NCBI GenBank assembly: GCA_014238905.1
Contig: JABAAE010000020.1
Coordinates: forward strand, 1-48,445
Length of the DNA stretch: 48,445 bases
Direction of reading: 5' to 3'
Origin: Planctomycetota bacterium
Lineage (GTDB): Bacteria; Planctomycetota; Planctomycetia; Pirellulales; Pirellulaceae
Each line of letters starts with the position of its first letter. Position 1 is the first letter of the stretch. Both the position numbers and the translations under genes were made by a program. Positions 25,376 through 34,460 of this stretch are shown piece by piece. The notes under the pieces were generated by a model. The model was not told where the DNA came from, searched no databases, and saw only the letters and a program-made list of their open reading frames with translations.

Positions 25376-25860
25376 TAAAAGTGTTGTTGAACCGGTTGTT
25401 GGGATATTTCAACACTCTTGCCAGATCCGAGAATGCAAAAGGCCCGATAGAATACAGATGAAAAAAAGTTGATCGATTTCAATACACGATTGAAAACACG
25501 AGAAACCACTAGTTAAATCATTGGATTGGCCGAACGATTTGGAGTTTCCGAAGTGAAGGATATCCAATGGGTTTGGCTGAAATTCTCTGTGACCTGTTCC
25601 GCTTCAATGATGGGTACGTCTTTCTCTTGAATACAGTTTGACCATCAGCGAAGGAAATGGTCTTTTCGTCGGTTAACAACGATTCCCCAACGGTTGGTTT
25701 GCTGCAGCACGAAGCCACGAACCGATGTTTTGGTACAGGTGCCGGTGGGCGGCATTAGCGATCGCTCGATACGGTGGCGGCCGTTTAACGCTTTTCGTTG
25801 GAATCGAAAGAGCCCAAGTGTTGACACTTCATTCAACGAATATGTGGTTTGAACAAAGCA
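25376..25860. other. Convergent intergenic region with a hairpin
   Basis: About 485 bases. AGTGTTG (25380-25386) can pair with CAACACT (25410-25416), with an overlapping alternative TGTTGAA/TTCAACA stem; it starts 5 bases after the small-protein stop and could end that transcript, though no T tract follows. The rest holds no supported gene. Confidence 0.35.
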
Positions 25861-27501
25861 TTATTTGAAGATGTTGGAAGGCTTGACGTTGATAGCTTGC
25901 GATTCATAACCAGCTCCATAGTCGTCACCTTTATCACGTCGTTGATTGAAGACCCCGTTACCGTCCTCATCTTTTCGGTTGGGACCGACGCTGTAAACCA
26001 CAAACCCATTTCCCTCAACGCGATACCGGTAGTCATCGTTGGCGTACCGGTCTACCGGTAATTCATCGGTAGCATTTCTTGAAAAGTCTGCAATGGAGCG
26101 TGGGAACTCACCTGTTTCGGATTTATGCGCGGCGGCGGTAATCACCATAAAGGAGAGGTCATCCATTACGATTGCTCGTTTTTCCGCCATGCTTGCCGAT
26201 CGCAATGCTGGCAGGAGTAATCCAACGAAGACTTTTCCCATCATTTTTCCTCGATACTCAGGCCCTCCGAGCAAGGCTTTCAGGCCCGCTGAAAAATCAC
26301 TGGTTTCCACAGCCAGTTCCTTGATTTCTTTTTCCATCTTGACCAATACCTTGTCTTGGGCGATCCAGTCTTCATCGTTCGACAATTGTTTCTCGTATTT
26401 GTCGTAAAGTTGATTGCCTTCTTTCATGGTAACGGACCAATCGGTCGAACTGCTGATCACGTTGTCGAGCATGTCCTGCATTCTGGTTTTCTTTTTACTA
26501 GCCCCGGCAATTCCCGACAGCAGGTTCATCGATTCCATCCCGCCTTTCATGACTTGCTGCACGCTATCGAGGTACATGAATCGCTCGCATTGCGAAAAAC
26601 TTCGTAACATATTGGACTTGATGGCGGTTTTTCTCATCTTTGTTCGATAGTTCAACAACTGCTTTGTCGAGAGCTTTCCAGACAAGGCGACTTTTTGCTC
26701 GAGATTTTGGGCGATTCCCACGATGGCAATACCCACCAATTGTTCAACCAACGTCGCGCCTTGGGCAATATGGTTTCCCAGTCGCCGTATGGTCAGAATG
26801 TCTTCTGTGCATTGTTCAATATTGCCTTCGCCAAGTCCCAGCAATGAACGAACCATTAGGACTCTGGCAAAACTACGAGCCGACTGTACCTGAGGCAATA
26901 GGACAGCGACCAATGGGCCGGCGTGTTCGGCATTGTCGCTGCTATTCACCAAGGGGTGATAGTAACGGGGCCTCAAAGTCGCTTTACGAACAAGCTCAAG
27001 TGGTTTATTACTTGCTTCAATCCATTGGGCGATGGCCGGAAATTTTTCCCTTGTCCAGGCGCCTTTTCCCGCGTTGTCGAACTGTTCATCGATTTTGCCG
27101 GTCGCGGCGTTTATTTCCTGAAACGTCAAATTTCGTTTCTTGATTTTTTTTTCTTCCTGACAAGCAAATTGGTGATAGGTCATGAAATAATCGCCTTGCA
27201 AGGGTTGCGGTTTGATACCCAATGCCTTGCAATATTTTTTCATGTATTTTTCATCAGAGATTTCACCTCGCGAAGCCTTTAAAAGGAGTACTGCCGCATT
27301 ATTTTCAGGTGTCACACCCTTCGAAAGGATCGCATTTAAATGAGCTAAGTAGTCTATATAACCATCTGTGGTCAGTGGACCATCGATATAGGTCGTTTCC
27401 GGGCCAATGACAACTTTGGGTTCTATCTCCTGTGCGAGAAGATAAGAGCCTGGCAAAAGGCAGGAGAGCATTCCGTAGTGCAGAAGAAATCTTGCGATCA
27501 T
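25861..27501 (-). CDS. Exported planctomycete hypothetical protein
   Basis: 546 residues with a signal peptide (MIARFLLHYGMLSCLLPGSYLLAQ, then EIEPKV). The body is mostly helical and rich in Lys/Glu, with no known catalytic motif. The C-terminus has the planctomycete signature ELPVDRYANDDYRYRVEGNG followed by FVVYSVGPNRKDEDGNG, seen at the end of many exported planctomycete proteins and resembling the C-terminal part of type II secretion pseudopilin-like proteins; the Asp-rich DEDGNG loop could bind calcium. Function unknown. It is upstream of nothing obvious: a 250-base gap separates it from the LOV-SpoIIE gene in the same direction. I am confident it is a real gene but not of any role. Confidence 0.78.
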   Translation of the reverse strand: MIARFLLHYGMLSCLLPGSYLLAQEIEPKVVIGPETTYIDGPLTTDGYIDYLAHLNAILSKGVTPENNAAVLLLKASRGEISDEKYMKKYCKALGIKPQPLQGDYFMTYHQFACQEEKKIKKRNLTFQEINAATGKIDEQFDNAGKGAWTREKFPAIAQWIEASNKPLELVRKATLRPRYYHPLVNSSDNAEHAGPLVAVLLPQVQSARSFARVLMVRSLLGLGEGNIEQCTEDILTIRRLGNHIAQGATLVEQLVGIAIVGIAQNLEQKVALSGKLSTKQLLNYRTKMRKTAIKSNMLRSFSQCERFMYLDSVQQVMKGGMESMNLLSGIAGASKKKTRMQDMLDNVISSSTDWSVTMKEGNQLYDKYEKQLSNDEDWIAQDKVLVKMEKEIKELAVETSDFSAGLKALLGGPEYRGKMMGKVFVGLLLPALRSASMAEKRAIVMDDLSFMVITAAAHKSETGEFPRSIADFSRNATDELPVDRYANDDYRYRVEGNGFVVYSVGPNRKDEDGNGVFNQRRDKGDDYGAGYESQAINVKPSNIFK

Positions 27502-27751
27502 AGCGGTTACCAGAAAGAGTTCAGACAGAATAGTAGAAAAATTTATCGCCGGAATTGGTATTGCCGCATTCTACCTTAAACATCAAAAAAATCGAGTTGT
27601 TTGTCAAACTGCCTGTTGGAGCGGTAGTCGATTTCAATGGGGTCCTGCATGCTGGTGTCAATTATGACCGCGTCGAATCTAATGAGGCTAAAATATAGAC
27701 GACGTAACGCGATCGACGCATCGTCACCCGTGGAAGAACGGGGATGACACG

Positions 27752-28963
27752 TCAATAATTGTCCTTCCCAATTTGTATCCCCAAGATGGAAACATCATCA
27801 TCATTTTTGTTGTTGACGGTCGTCTGCAGAACCGTTTGCATCGTTTCATCGATACTGGCTTGTAAAGTGATCGCACGGTGACGTGTCAATTCTGTCATAA
27901 GACGCTTCATACCAAACATCTTGCCGTTGGCATCGGCCTGTTCAATCGCACCATCGCTGTAGAGGTAGATCCGATCGCCATACTGATAAGAGATTTCCTG
28001 CAAATGGTAGTTGGGGTCTGGTACGATTCCGACCGGAAAACCGGAGGACTTGATTTCTATCGCCTCATTGTTCCGAATCAGGATCGGTGATGGATGCCCG
28101 GCGGAAACAAACTGTAGCGTTTGGTTGTTTGGGTTCAGGACCGCATAGCAACAGGTGAAAAATTGCGAAAAATCTCCCTCCATTTGAAATGATTGGTTCA
28201 ATTGGTCCACCACGGCGACTGGATTTTGGCGCAATTCCAACGGCATTCTGGACAGCCAGCAACTTAAGGTCGTTGACAACAGGGCGGCTGCAACACCATG
28301 CCCACAAACATCCAAAAGGTAAAAAGCAAACCGATCGTTTTCCATTGTCAGCACATCCAGAATATCACCCGCCAATTCGTCGCAGGGTCGGAAAGCCCAG
28401 GCAACCTGGATGTCATTGAGCTGCGGAATGGCGGTGGGCAACAGAGCCTGCTGGATTTTGGCTGCTGCCATGAGTTCGTTTTTCATGCGAAGATTGGCCG
28501 CAGCAAGGCTGGAATTGGAATCAATGAGGTTCTTTTCTGCCTGCCGACGACGGCTAACATCCGATTGAATTCCAATCAAATGAGTGGTCTTTCCTGAGGA
28601 ATCCTGAATAGGAGTAATAGAAAGACGATTCCAAAACGGGGTTCCGTCCTTGCGATAATTGATTAGTTCGACTTCGCAATTACGATCTTCCTCAATCGCC
28701 TTGCGTATTTCCCGTACCGCATCTGGATCTGTTTTAGGCCCCTGAAGAAATCGGCAGTTGGAACCTAAGGTTTCCTCCACGCTGTACCCTGTCAGGCGTG
28801 AGAAACCCTCGTTGATATAAATCAGCGGTCGATCTTTAGCCTGCGCGTCCGCGATGGTGATCCCCTCCGCTGCGGCATCAAAAGCGCGGTCTTTTAAAAG
28901 CAATTCCTCCATGGCGTTTTTGTCACCCAAAGCGGAACGCAATAGGTGGTTTTCAGAAGACAT
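27752..28963 (-). CDS. LOV-domain SpoIIE/PP2C-type phosphatase (blue-light RsbU-like)
   Basis: 403 residues from the ATG at 28963; a GTG at 29053 would add 30 residues without a ribosome site. Residues about 28-140 form a PAS/LOV domain with the photoactive-cysteine motif GSNC70RFLQG, the flavin-contacting Asn residues in NYRKDGTPFWNRL, and the Gln in IGIQSDVS, so FMN binding and adduct formation are expected. A short coiled coil (about 145-185) leads to a SpoIIE phosphatase domain: KIQQALLP, CDELAGDILDVL, YLLDVCGHGVAAALLS, VSAGHPSPIL, YLYSDGAIEQ and NDDDVSILGIQ, carrying the acidic Mn2+/Mg2+ ligands. Family knowledge: such proteins dephosphorylate an anti-anti-sigma factor. No sigma or STAS gene is nearby, so the partner is elsewhere. 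Confidence 0.93.
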   Translation of the reverse strand: MSSENHLLRSALGDKNAMEELLLKDRAFDAAAEGITIADAQAKDRPLIYINEGFSRLTGYSVEETLGSNCRFLQGPKTDPDAVREIRKAIEEDRNCEVELINYRKDGTPFWNRLSITPIQDSSGKTTHLIGIQSDVSRRRQAEKNLIDSNSSLAAANLRMKNELMAAAKIQQALLPTAIPQLNDIQVAWAFRPCDELAGDILDVLTMENDRFAFYLLDVCGHGVAAALLSTTLSCWLSRMPLELRQNPVAVVDQLNQSFQMEGDFSQFFTCCYAVLNPNNQTLQFVSAGHPSPILIRNNEAIEIKSSGFPVGIVPDPNYHLQEISYQYGDRIYLYSDGAIEQADANGKMFGMKRLMTELTRHRAITLQASIDETMQTVLQTTVNNKNDDDVSILGIQIGKDNY

Positions 28964-29139
28964 GTTGGGTTTTCCAGCGCCAAGTAAGAAAGCAAAATCT
29001 GAATCCGTTTTATTGTTCCACAGATTGGTAGACGAGTACAGGACCGCCGCCACTGTTAAGTGTCTTTAACAGAAAAGGTAAGACCTACGTGCGGTTTAGA
29101 GCCTTACCTTGATTGGTTGCTGGCGGATTATTCATGGGG

Positions 29140-30447
29140 CTAATGTTGGCCAATTGCAGGCAAACGGGCGATAACCGTGTCCCCTTTGCCGTCCTTTCCG
29201 GTAACACTTTGAATGGTCCAGAGGTCAGTATGATTGTCGCCGTCTACCACCGTTCCACTATAATCGCCCCAAGCGATGCCGTTTGTGGCAGCCTTTCCTT
29301 CTCCAATTTTTACCGGTGGCCGGAGAGTTCCCGGCGGATCGGATTTTCGCCGAAAAGCAAAACGGGGGCTGATAAACATATCCGGGCCGGTTTCCTGAAA
29401 GCCGACCATCACATCTTGGTGTTTGTTAACCCCGATCGTTGTTTGAATGTAGCTTCGTTTGGGATCACTGATCAGACCGGTTTGTACGATGGTCCCGTCG
29501 GTTTTCATTTGATGCCATTGCACCGCAGACCGACCCTGACACGAAACCGCATGTGAAAACCAGATAAACCCGCTTTGGAGTACTAGGTTTTTCGGGTTTC
29601 GATCACCCGAGGCCGTCAATTGTTTTGATCCCTTTTGTGGTGATGGTGGTGGGTAACCCACTAATTTCAAGTTGTGAGGTTTCGACGCGACGATAGTCGA
29701 TACGGGCGACCCATCCCGAGATTCAGAAATCCGCGTAATTCGAATCATTCGGCTTCCAATAGAAACGAAATAGAGATCCTCTTCCTGATCCTGCGTCATG
29801 ACGGGATGCCCGAGGTTGCCTTTAAAGTGATAGACTTGAGCCGGCTTGCCTGATTTCGCTACCGCGGTTTTTAGCACGAACGTTTGTTGCGAACCACCAG
29901 GAAACGTATAACCGATCCATTTGCTGCTATAGCCGATTCCTCCTCCATCCCGACCACCTGGAGCTGGAACCGGATAGGTATTCCAAGCGGCTGTCGGATT
30001 GCTGGATTGAGAAACTGATATGTTCACCGGCTTTTTCTTTGCCCGATCCCACGGATCCCATAAATCAAATCCGAATACCTGGTTATGGGAGTCAAAGAAA
30101 AGTTTGGGATCGATACCTCCATTGAAGCAACTTTGCGAAACACCCTGCACAAATCGCCCTGATTTGTCGTAGATAATCAGGCCACTGTTGGTGCCGTGAA
30201 GAACGTAGCCCCCGCCAACGGCGATTTGCGGGTCAACTTGACGATTGCCATCCATGGACCCGTCAAAAACGAGGTAGCCAGAAATTTGACGTGGATTTCC
30301 ACCTTGCTTTCGTACCCGGCAGGAACCCTCTTTGTTGAATGTCGCCTTTCGAATCGGCGTAATGGTTTCGGTTCGAATTGGTCCATCGAGAATGGTCCCT
30401 GCGGAGCAAAGAGAAATTTGAACCAGAAGCAAAATCGGATGTGTCAT
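29140..30447 (-). CDS. Exported beta-propeller-like protein, unknown
   Basis: 435 residues from the ATG at 30447, where a signal sequence begins (MTHPILLLVQISLCSAG, then TILDGP); starts further upstream give an arginine/cysteine-rich leader with no sense. The mature protein has repeated strands ending in aromatic residues and Gly/Asp turns (VDPQIAVGGGYVLHGTNSGL, FGFDLWDPWDRAKKK, WNTYPVPAPGGRDGGGIGY, DLYFVSIGSRMIRITRI), suggesting a propeller fold. The C-terminal stretch WGDYSGTVVDGDNHTDLW resembles the final blade of secreted propeller proteins. No catalytic motif. It follows the LOV-SpoIIE gene in the opposite transcription order (same strand, 176-base gap), so linkage is doubtful. Confidence 0.72.
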   Translation of the reverse strand: MTHPILLLVQISLCSAGTILDGPIRTETITPIRKATFNKEGSCRVRKQGGNPRQISGYLVFDGSMDGNRQVDPQIAVGGGYVLHGTNSGLIIYDKSGRFVQGVSQSCFNGGIDPKLFFDSHNQVFGFDLWDPWDRAKKKPVNISVSQSSNPTAAWNTYPVPAPGGRDGGGIGYSSKWIGYTFPGGSQQTFVLKTAVAKSGKPAQVYHFKGNLGHPVMTQDQEEDLYFVSIGSRMIRITRISESRDGSPVSTIVASKPHNLKLVGYPPPSPQKGSKQLTASGDRNPKNLVLQSGFIWFSHAVSCQGRSAVQWHQMKTDGTIVQTGLISDPKRSYIQTTIGVNKHQDVMVGFQETGPDMFISPRFAFRRKSDPPGTLRPPVKIGEGKAATNGIAWGDYSGTVVDGDNHTDLWTIQSVTGKDGKGDTVIARLPAIGQH

Positions 30448-31240
30448 AGAAATGTTGGGGAAAACGATCAATTCACAAAAAAGCCTCGACCACGCCGGTT
30501 GATTCTTCCGAAAACGACATGAAGAGCCAATGCCGATTTTACAAGTGTAAACGAGTTCCGCTGCCGATGGGAGCCGAACGATCATTCGCAAGCAAGGGAA
30601 ATGGCCTAATGGATTGCAGGCTCGATTATAATAAAACAAGTCGCGGCGTCCCTGCCGACAAGATAATAGAAGCAGTCTTTAATGAAATATGAATTCCCGA
30701 TGTGTTCCAATGATTCTAAAAAGGGGATGGTGCGAATCTCTTTCTGGGGATCACCTGGTTGGGTTTGTTCAATGGAATTCGCCATTCTTGATGTTGGGAA
30801 TTTGGGAGGTGTTTTTGATCGCTTGCAGATCAGGGAATCGCTATCTATATTCGAAATTTAATGGATTTCATGCGACCGTCTGCGGCAGTTTGCTTTGTGG
30901 GCATCCAGTTGTGGAGAGTGTTTTGATTTTTCTTGTTGTTTTGTCTTGTTGTTTTGGCTTTGAAAGCGAGTGGACTTGCAGTCATCGATTAACAGACAGG
31001 ATGAGATAGCAGAGGCTTATAAGTTGGCACTCCATTCCGATGGATGACCTGCAAATCCCCAGCCATTACTTAACTCAGCTGGAATCACCATTTTGAAAAA
31101 TGAGCCTTTTTTTCGATGACAGTCGGTATCCATCCGGTCATCCCATCGTCCAGACCCGGAGGTGAAACGACCACGCGAGAGCTTTTTTGGATCGCATTCA
31201 ATTTGATGCATTAGAAACCCCACAAGAGAGGAAGATAACT
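30448..31240. other. Divergent intergenic region, no supported gene
   Basis: About 790 bases between two divergent start codons. An open frame at 30689-31009 on the + strand is Cys/Phe/Leu-rich, has no ribosome site and resembles no family; I reject it. A short direct repetition of TTGTTGTTTTG occurs near 30935. Promoters for both flanking genes should lie here. Confidence 0.3.
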
Positions 31241-32173
31241 ATGCAGCTAGGATTTGTAAGTGCCATTCTCCCGGATTACTCCTTGGAGGGGGTCTTTTCT
31301 ACCGCGTCAAAAATTGGATTCGATTGTATCGAATTGATGTGTTGGCCTATTGGGAAAGCTGAACGTCGATATGCCGGCGTGACCCACCTCGATGTGGTTA
31401 ACTGCGACGAGGCAGCCATAGATCAAATGGCATCCTTAACAGACCGGTACGGTGTGGCGGTGAGCGGACTGGGGTATTATCCCAACCCGCTCTCGGCAGA
31501 TTCTGAAGAATCTGCTCAAGCGATCAGGCATATCGAAGACGTCATCAAGGCTGCGTCCCGATTGGGTATTGGACAAGTTAATACGTTTGTGGGGCGAAAT
31601 CCTGTCTTGTCAATTGATGACAATTGGGGATTGTTCCTGGAGCGTTGGGTACCCCTGGTTAATTTAGCCGAAGAATACGACATTCGGATCGGGATAGAAA
31701 ACTGTCCCATGTTTTTTTCAAAGGATGAGTGGCCGGGCGGAAAAAATCTAGCGATTAGCCCTGCGATATGGCGACGGATGTTTAACGCGATACCAAGTTC
31801 GAATTTTGGATTAAATTACGACCCTTCCCATCTGATTTGGCAGCATATGGATTGCGTTTCACCGTTGCGAGAATTTGCCGATAGGCTCTTTCATGTCCAT
31901 GCGAAGGATGTGCGGATCGATAAGTCTCAGCTTGATTCGGTCGGAATCTTGGCGAATCCGTTGGAATATCATTCGCCAAAACTTCCCGGTTTGGGAGATG
32001 TGGATTGGGGAAGCTTTTTTTCGGTCCTCGGGGATACGGGATATCGCGGTCCGGTCTGTGTTGAGGTCGAGGATCGCGCTTATGAAGATTCAGATCAAAG
32101 CCGAGAATTGGCACTCCAACAAAGCTATACGTTTTTGCGGAACTTTATTCCTCGTTTGCCTCAGGATGATTGA
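31241..32173 (+). CDS. Sugar phosphate isomerase/epimerase (xylose isomerase-like TIM barrel)
   Basis: 310 residues from the ATG at 31241, preceded by an excellent ribosome site (GAGAGGAAG) that decides against the upstream start at 31187. AP-endonuclease-2/xylose-isomerase-like barrel: LGFVSAILPDYSLEGVFSTA, FDCIELMCWP, then metal-ligand positions IRIGIENCPMFF (Glu), LNYDPSHLIWQ (Asp/His), LFHVHAKDVRID (His) and GPVCVEVEDRAY (Glu). Such enzymes isomerise or epimerise sugars, inosose or hydroxypyruvate using a divalent metal. No signal peptide, so cytoplasmic. It may feed the sugars released by the exported catabolic machinery into metabolism, but the substrate is unknown. The next gene, deoC, is 305 bases away. 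Confidence 0.87.
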   Translation: MQLGFVSAILPDYSLEGVFSTASKIGFDCIELMCWPIGKAERRYAGVTHLDVVNCDEAAIDQMASLTDRYGVAVSGLGYYPNPLSADSEESAQAIRHIEDVIKAASRLGIGQVNTFVGRNPVLSIDDNWGLFLERWVPLVNLAEEYDIRIGIENCPMFFSKDEWPGGKNLAISPAIWRRMFNAIPSSNFGLNYDPSHLIWQHMDCVSPLREFADRLFHVHAKDVRIDKSQLDSVGILANPLEYHSPKLPGLGDVDWGSFFSVLGDTGYRGPVCVEVEDRAYEDSDQSRELALQQSYTFLRNFIPRLPQDD

Positions 32174-32478
32174 GTAATCGGTGGAGTCAAAAGATTTCAA
32201 GAGCCGATTCGGGAGTAGGGTGATTCACCTCCAAAATGATTTCCGGCGAGTGACAGGACGGTTAATCGTCAGACAATCACTTGCTCGCAGGGCAGCCTTA
32301 CCGATTTTAGCAATGTAATCTTTTGCTCTTCAGGAATTGGATCAGTCGATTGATCATGAGGTGTTAGCGGGTAAAATACCTTTTTTAAAGGATACGGTGT
32401 CACCGCCAATCAGCAGGATTTGATGGCTATTGGGCTGATTACCGCCCTGTATATTGAACTACCACAGCAGGAACCACG
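32174..32478. other. Intergenic region between isomerase and deoC
   Basis: 305 bases with no gene or strong hairpin visible; likely carries the deoC promoter. Confidence 0.3.
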
Positions 32479-33207
32479 ATGAGCCATACCTATGAAGAAT
32501 TGGCCAAGATGATCGACCATGCCCTGCTCAGTCCCACGTTGACTGTCAGCGATTTGGATCAGGGAATTGAGTTGGCGTTGGCGTATGATGTTGCCAGCGT
32601 ATGCATCATGCCATTTTATCTCAAAGCTTGTTCGGACCGACTCGCTGGCACGCAGGTCAAGACCTCTACGACGATTGGTTTTCCACACGGAGGGCAAGCC
32701 ACGTCCACCAAATGCGTGGAGTCCGAGAAAGCAATCGCCGACGGTTGCCAGGAACTCGACGTGGTAACCAATATCAGTCAAGTGTTAAGTGGTAACTGGA
32801 ACTATGTGCATGATGAACTTCAGCGTTTAATTGAAATCGCCCATGCCGCCGACCGCCAAGTGAAAATCATTTTCGAAAACTGTTACCTCAACGAGGAACA
32901 AAAAATCAGATTGTGCCAGATTTGTAGTGATCTTAAAGCGGATTGGGTCAAGACATCGACCGGCTATGGAACTAGCGGGGCCACAGAAGATGACCTTCGG
33001 CTGATGCGACTACATTCAGGCGAACATGTTCAGATCAAAGCGGCTGGTGGAATTGGCGATATTGATCAATTGATCTCTGTCCGAGAAATTGGCGTAACTC
33101 GATGTGGTGCAAGCCGAACCAAGACCATATTGGATGAATTGCGGAAAAGACTGGAGTTATCACCAATCGAAACGGTGGATTCGATTTCAGGGAAATCTTC
33201 CTATTGA
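32479..33207 (+). CDS. deoC: Deoxyribose-phosphate aldolase
   Basis: 242 residues, standard length for DeoC. It catalyses cleavage of 2-deoxyribose 5-phosphate to glyceraldehyde 3-phosphate and acetaldehyde in deoxynucleoside catabolism. Class I aldolase TIM barrel with all key residues: D94 in QELDVVTNI, the Schiff-base lysine K158 in WVKTSTGYG, and K187 in IKAAGGI. The N-terminus MIDHALLSPTLT and VKTSTTIGFPHG are typical. Ribosome site is weak (CAGGAACCACG before ATG). Cytoplasmic. Converges with the DUF1080 gene, 30 bases apart at the stops. Confidence 0.96.
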   Translation: MSHTYEELAKMIDHALLSPTLTVSDLDQGIELALAYDVASVCIMPFYLKACSDRLAGTQVKTSTTIGFPHGGQATSTKCVESEKAIADGCQELDVVTNISQVLSGNWNYVHDELQRLIEIAHAADRQVKIIFENCYLNEEQKIRLCQICSDLKADWVKTSTGYGTSGATEDDLRLMRLHSGEHVQIKAAGGIGDIDQLISVREIGVTRCGASRTKTILDELRKRLELSPIETVDSISGKSSY

Positions 33208-33237
33208 TTTCAGACTTGAGATTGGTACGGTCTGGGG

Positions 33238-33861
33238 CTAATTGGTGCCCAATTCTTTGAGCGTGAGGTTTCTGAATTGAACTTTCATATGGACGTTAGC
33301 GTGTAATTGCAATCCGATCGGTCCGCGGGCTGGAATCGTCAACGCATCGTAAGAAACAAAGGGTTCGTCATTCAGGTAGGTATGAATCATGTTGCCACGA
33401 ACCATGATCCTCAATTTGTTCCACTCTCCCACTCGGTGGAATTTGGCAACCTTCGGGGTTTGGCCAGGATAAGATCCCTTTTTGTCTTTGGGGGCATAGA
33501 TGCAACCTGTCATATCGCGTTTCAGTGATCGTGAGATGCCAATCTGGATTTGGTGAGATGGGGCGCGAGCGAAAACGCCCGTGTCGTAGTCTTTTGAAGT
33601 GGTCTTGTATTCCAATTCCAAATCGAAGTCTGCGTAATCCTTTTTTGTCCAAAGATTGGACCCTGTCTTGTTCTTGTTTTCACCGATCAACTGCTCGCCA
33701 ACGACGGTCCAGTGGCCTTCCACATCCTTGCCCTCAACACGCCACCCCGCCAAATCTTTTTGGTTAAAGATGCTGGATCGTTCTTGTCCTACAATGACTT
33801 GGGTTAGAGCGATTCCAATGCACAGCGTCAGGATTTTTCCGATGAATGGTTTTGTAAGCAT
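33238..33861 (-). CDS. DUF1080 (3-keto-disaccharide hydrolase-like) exported protein
   Basis: 207 residues from the ATG at 33861, chosen for its AAGGA ribosome site and signal peptide (MLTKPFIGKILTLCIGIALT, then QVIVGQ). DUF1080 concanavalin-like beta sandwich: IFNQKDLAGWRVEG, HWTVVGEQLIGENKN, DYADFDLELEYKT, NSGV-type segment present as DTGVFARAP, GEWNKLRIMVRGNMIHTYLN and GPIGLQLHANVHMKVQFRNL. Some members hydrolyse glycosidic bonds in 3-keto-sugars, while many are non-catalytic binding domains; DUF1080 proteins are abundant in planctomycetes. Periplasmic or extracellular. It converges with deoC. Confidence 0.9.
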   Translation of the reverse strand: MLTKPFIGKILTLCIGIALTQVIVGQERSSIFNQKDLAGWRVEGKDVEGHWTVVGEQLIGENKNKTGSNLWTKKDYADFDLELEYKTTSKDYDTGVFARAPSHQIQIGISRSLKRDMTGCIYAPKDKKGSYPGQTPKVAKFHRVGEWNKLRIMVRGNMIHTYLNDEPFVSYDALTIPARGPIGLQLHANVHMKVQFRNLTLKELGTN

Positions 33862-34460
33862 TGCGATCCTTTGGAGAGTGAAGTGAGTCATTTGATTGTA
33901 ATAGGGATTAGCTAGTCATGCACACCGCCGTATGATCGGACATCGTGGCCGGTCTTTTCGTGCCACGGCGACGATCCTTCAGGATGCAGTCTATGTTTTG
34001 GACCGATTTTTCTGGAATTTAATTGCCTTTGCAACTTGGAGGAGTATCGTCGCTAAACAATTCGCCTGACCCAGCCAATCGGCAGGACCCACGAATTCCG
34101 GTTTCGTTTTTGCCCAGTCTTTTTTCTGGCATTTCCAACCAAGCGGATCCCATCCAAAAGATGATACAGAAAACTTGACAATCATTGGCCGAGTGGGATT
34201 CCGTCCGGCTTGTCATCAATTTGAGTTTTGCCGAGTCAATTTGATAACGCTTTGGGCCAGGACGAGATTCCAGTTGATGTCATTCTTTTTTGTGCATTGA
34301 CATGACTGCAGTCAATGCCAGTGTTTTGTTAGCCCAACTATCGATTTTGCATCGGTGGCAAAAGATAGAAGCGTTTTGGCACGAAACATGTACTGATACT
34401 CTTTGTTGTCAGCACAGGCAGAGTCAACAGGATAACTCGACTCATTCGAAAGGGAAAATC
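33862..34460. other. Divergent intergenic region
   Basis: About 600 bases between the divergent DUF1080 and His-rich protein genes. Short open frames exist but lack ribosome sites and protein-like content. No repeats or RNA genes seen. Confidence 0.3.

Noticed and set aside
30689..31009. 106-codon + open frame rich in Cys, Phe and Leu.
   Set aside because: No ribosome site and no protein-like domain; sits in a divergent promoter region.
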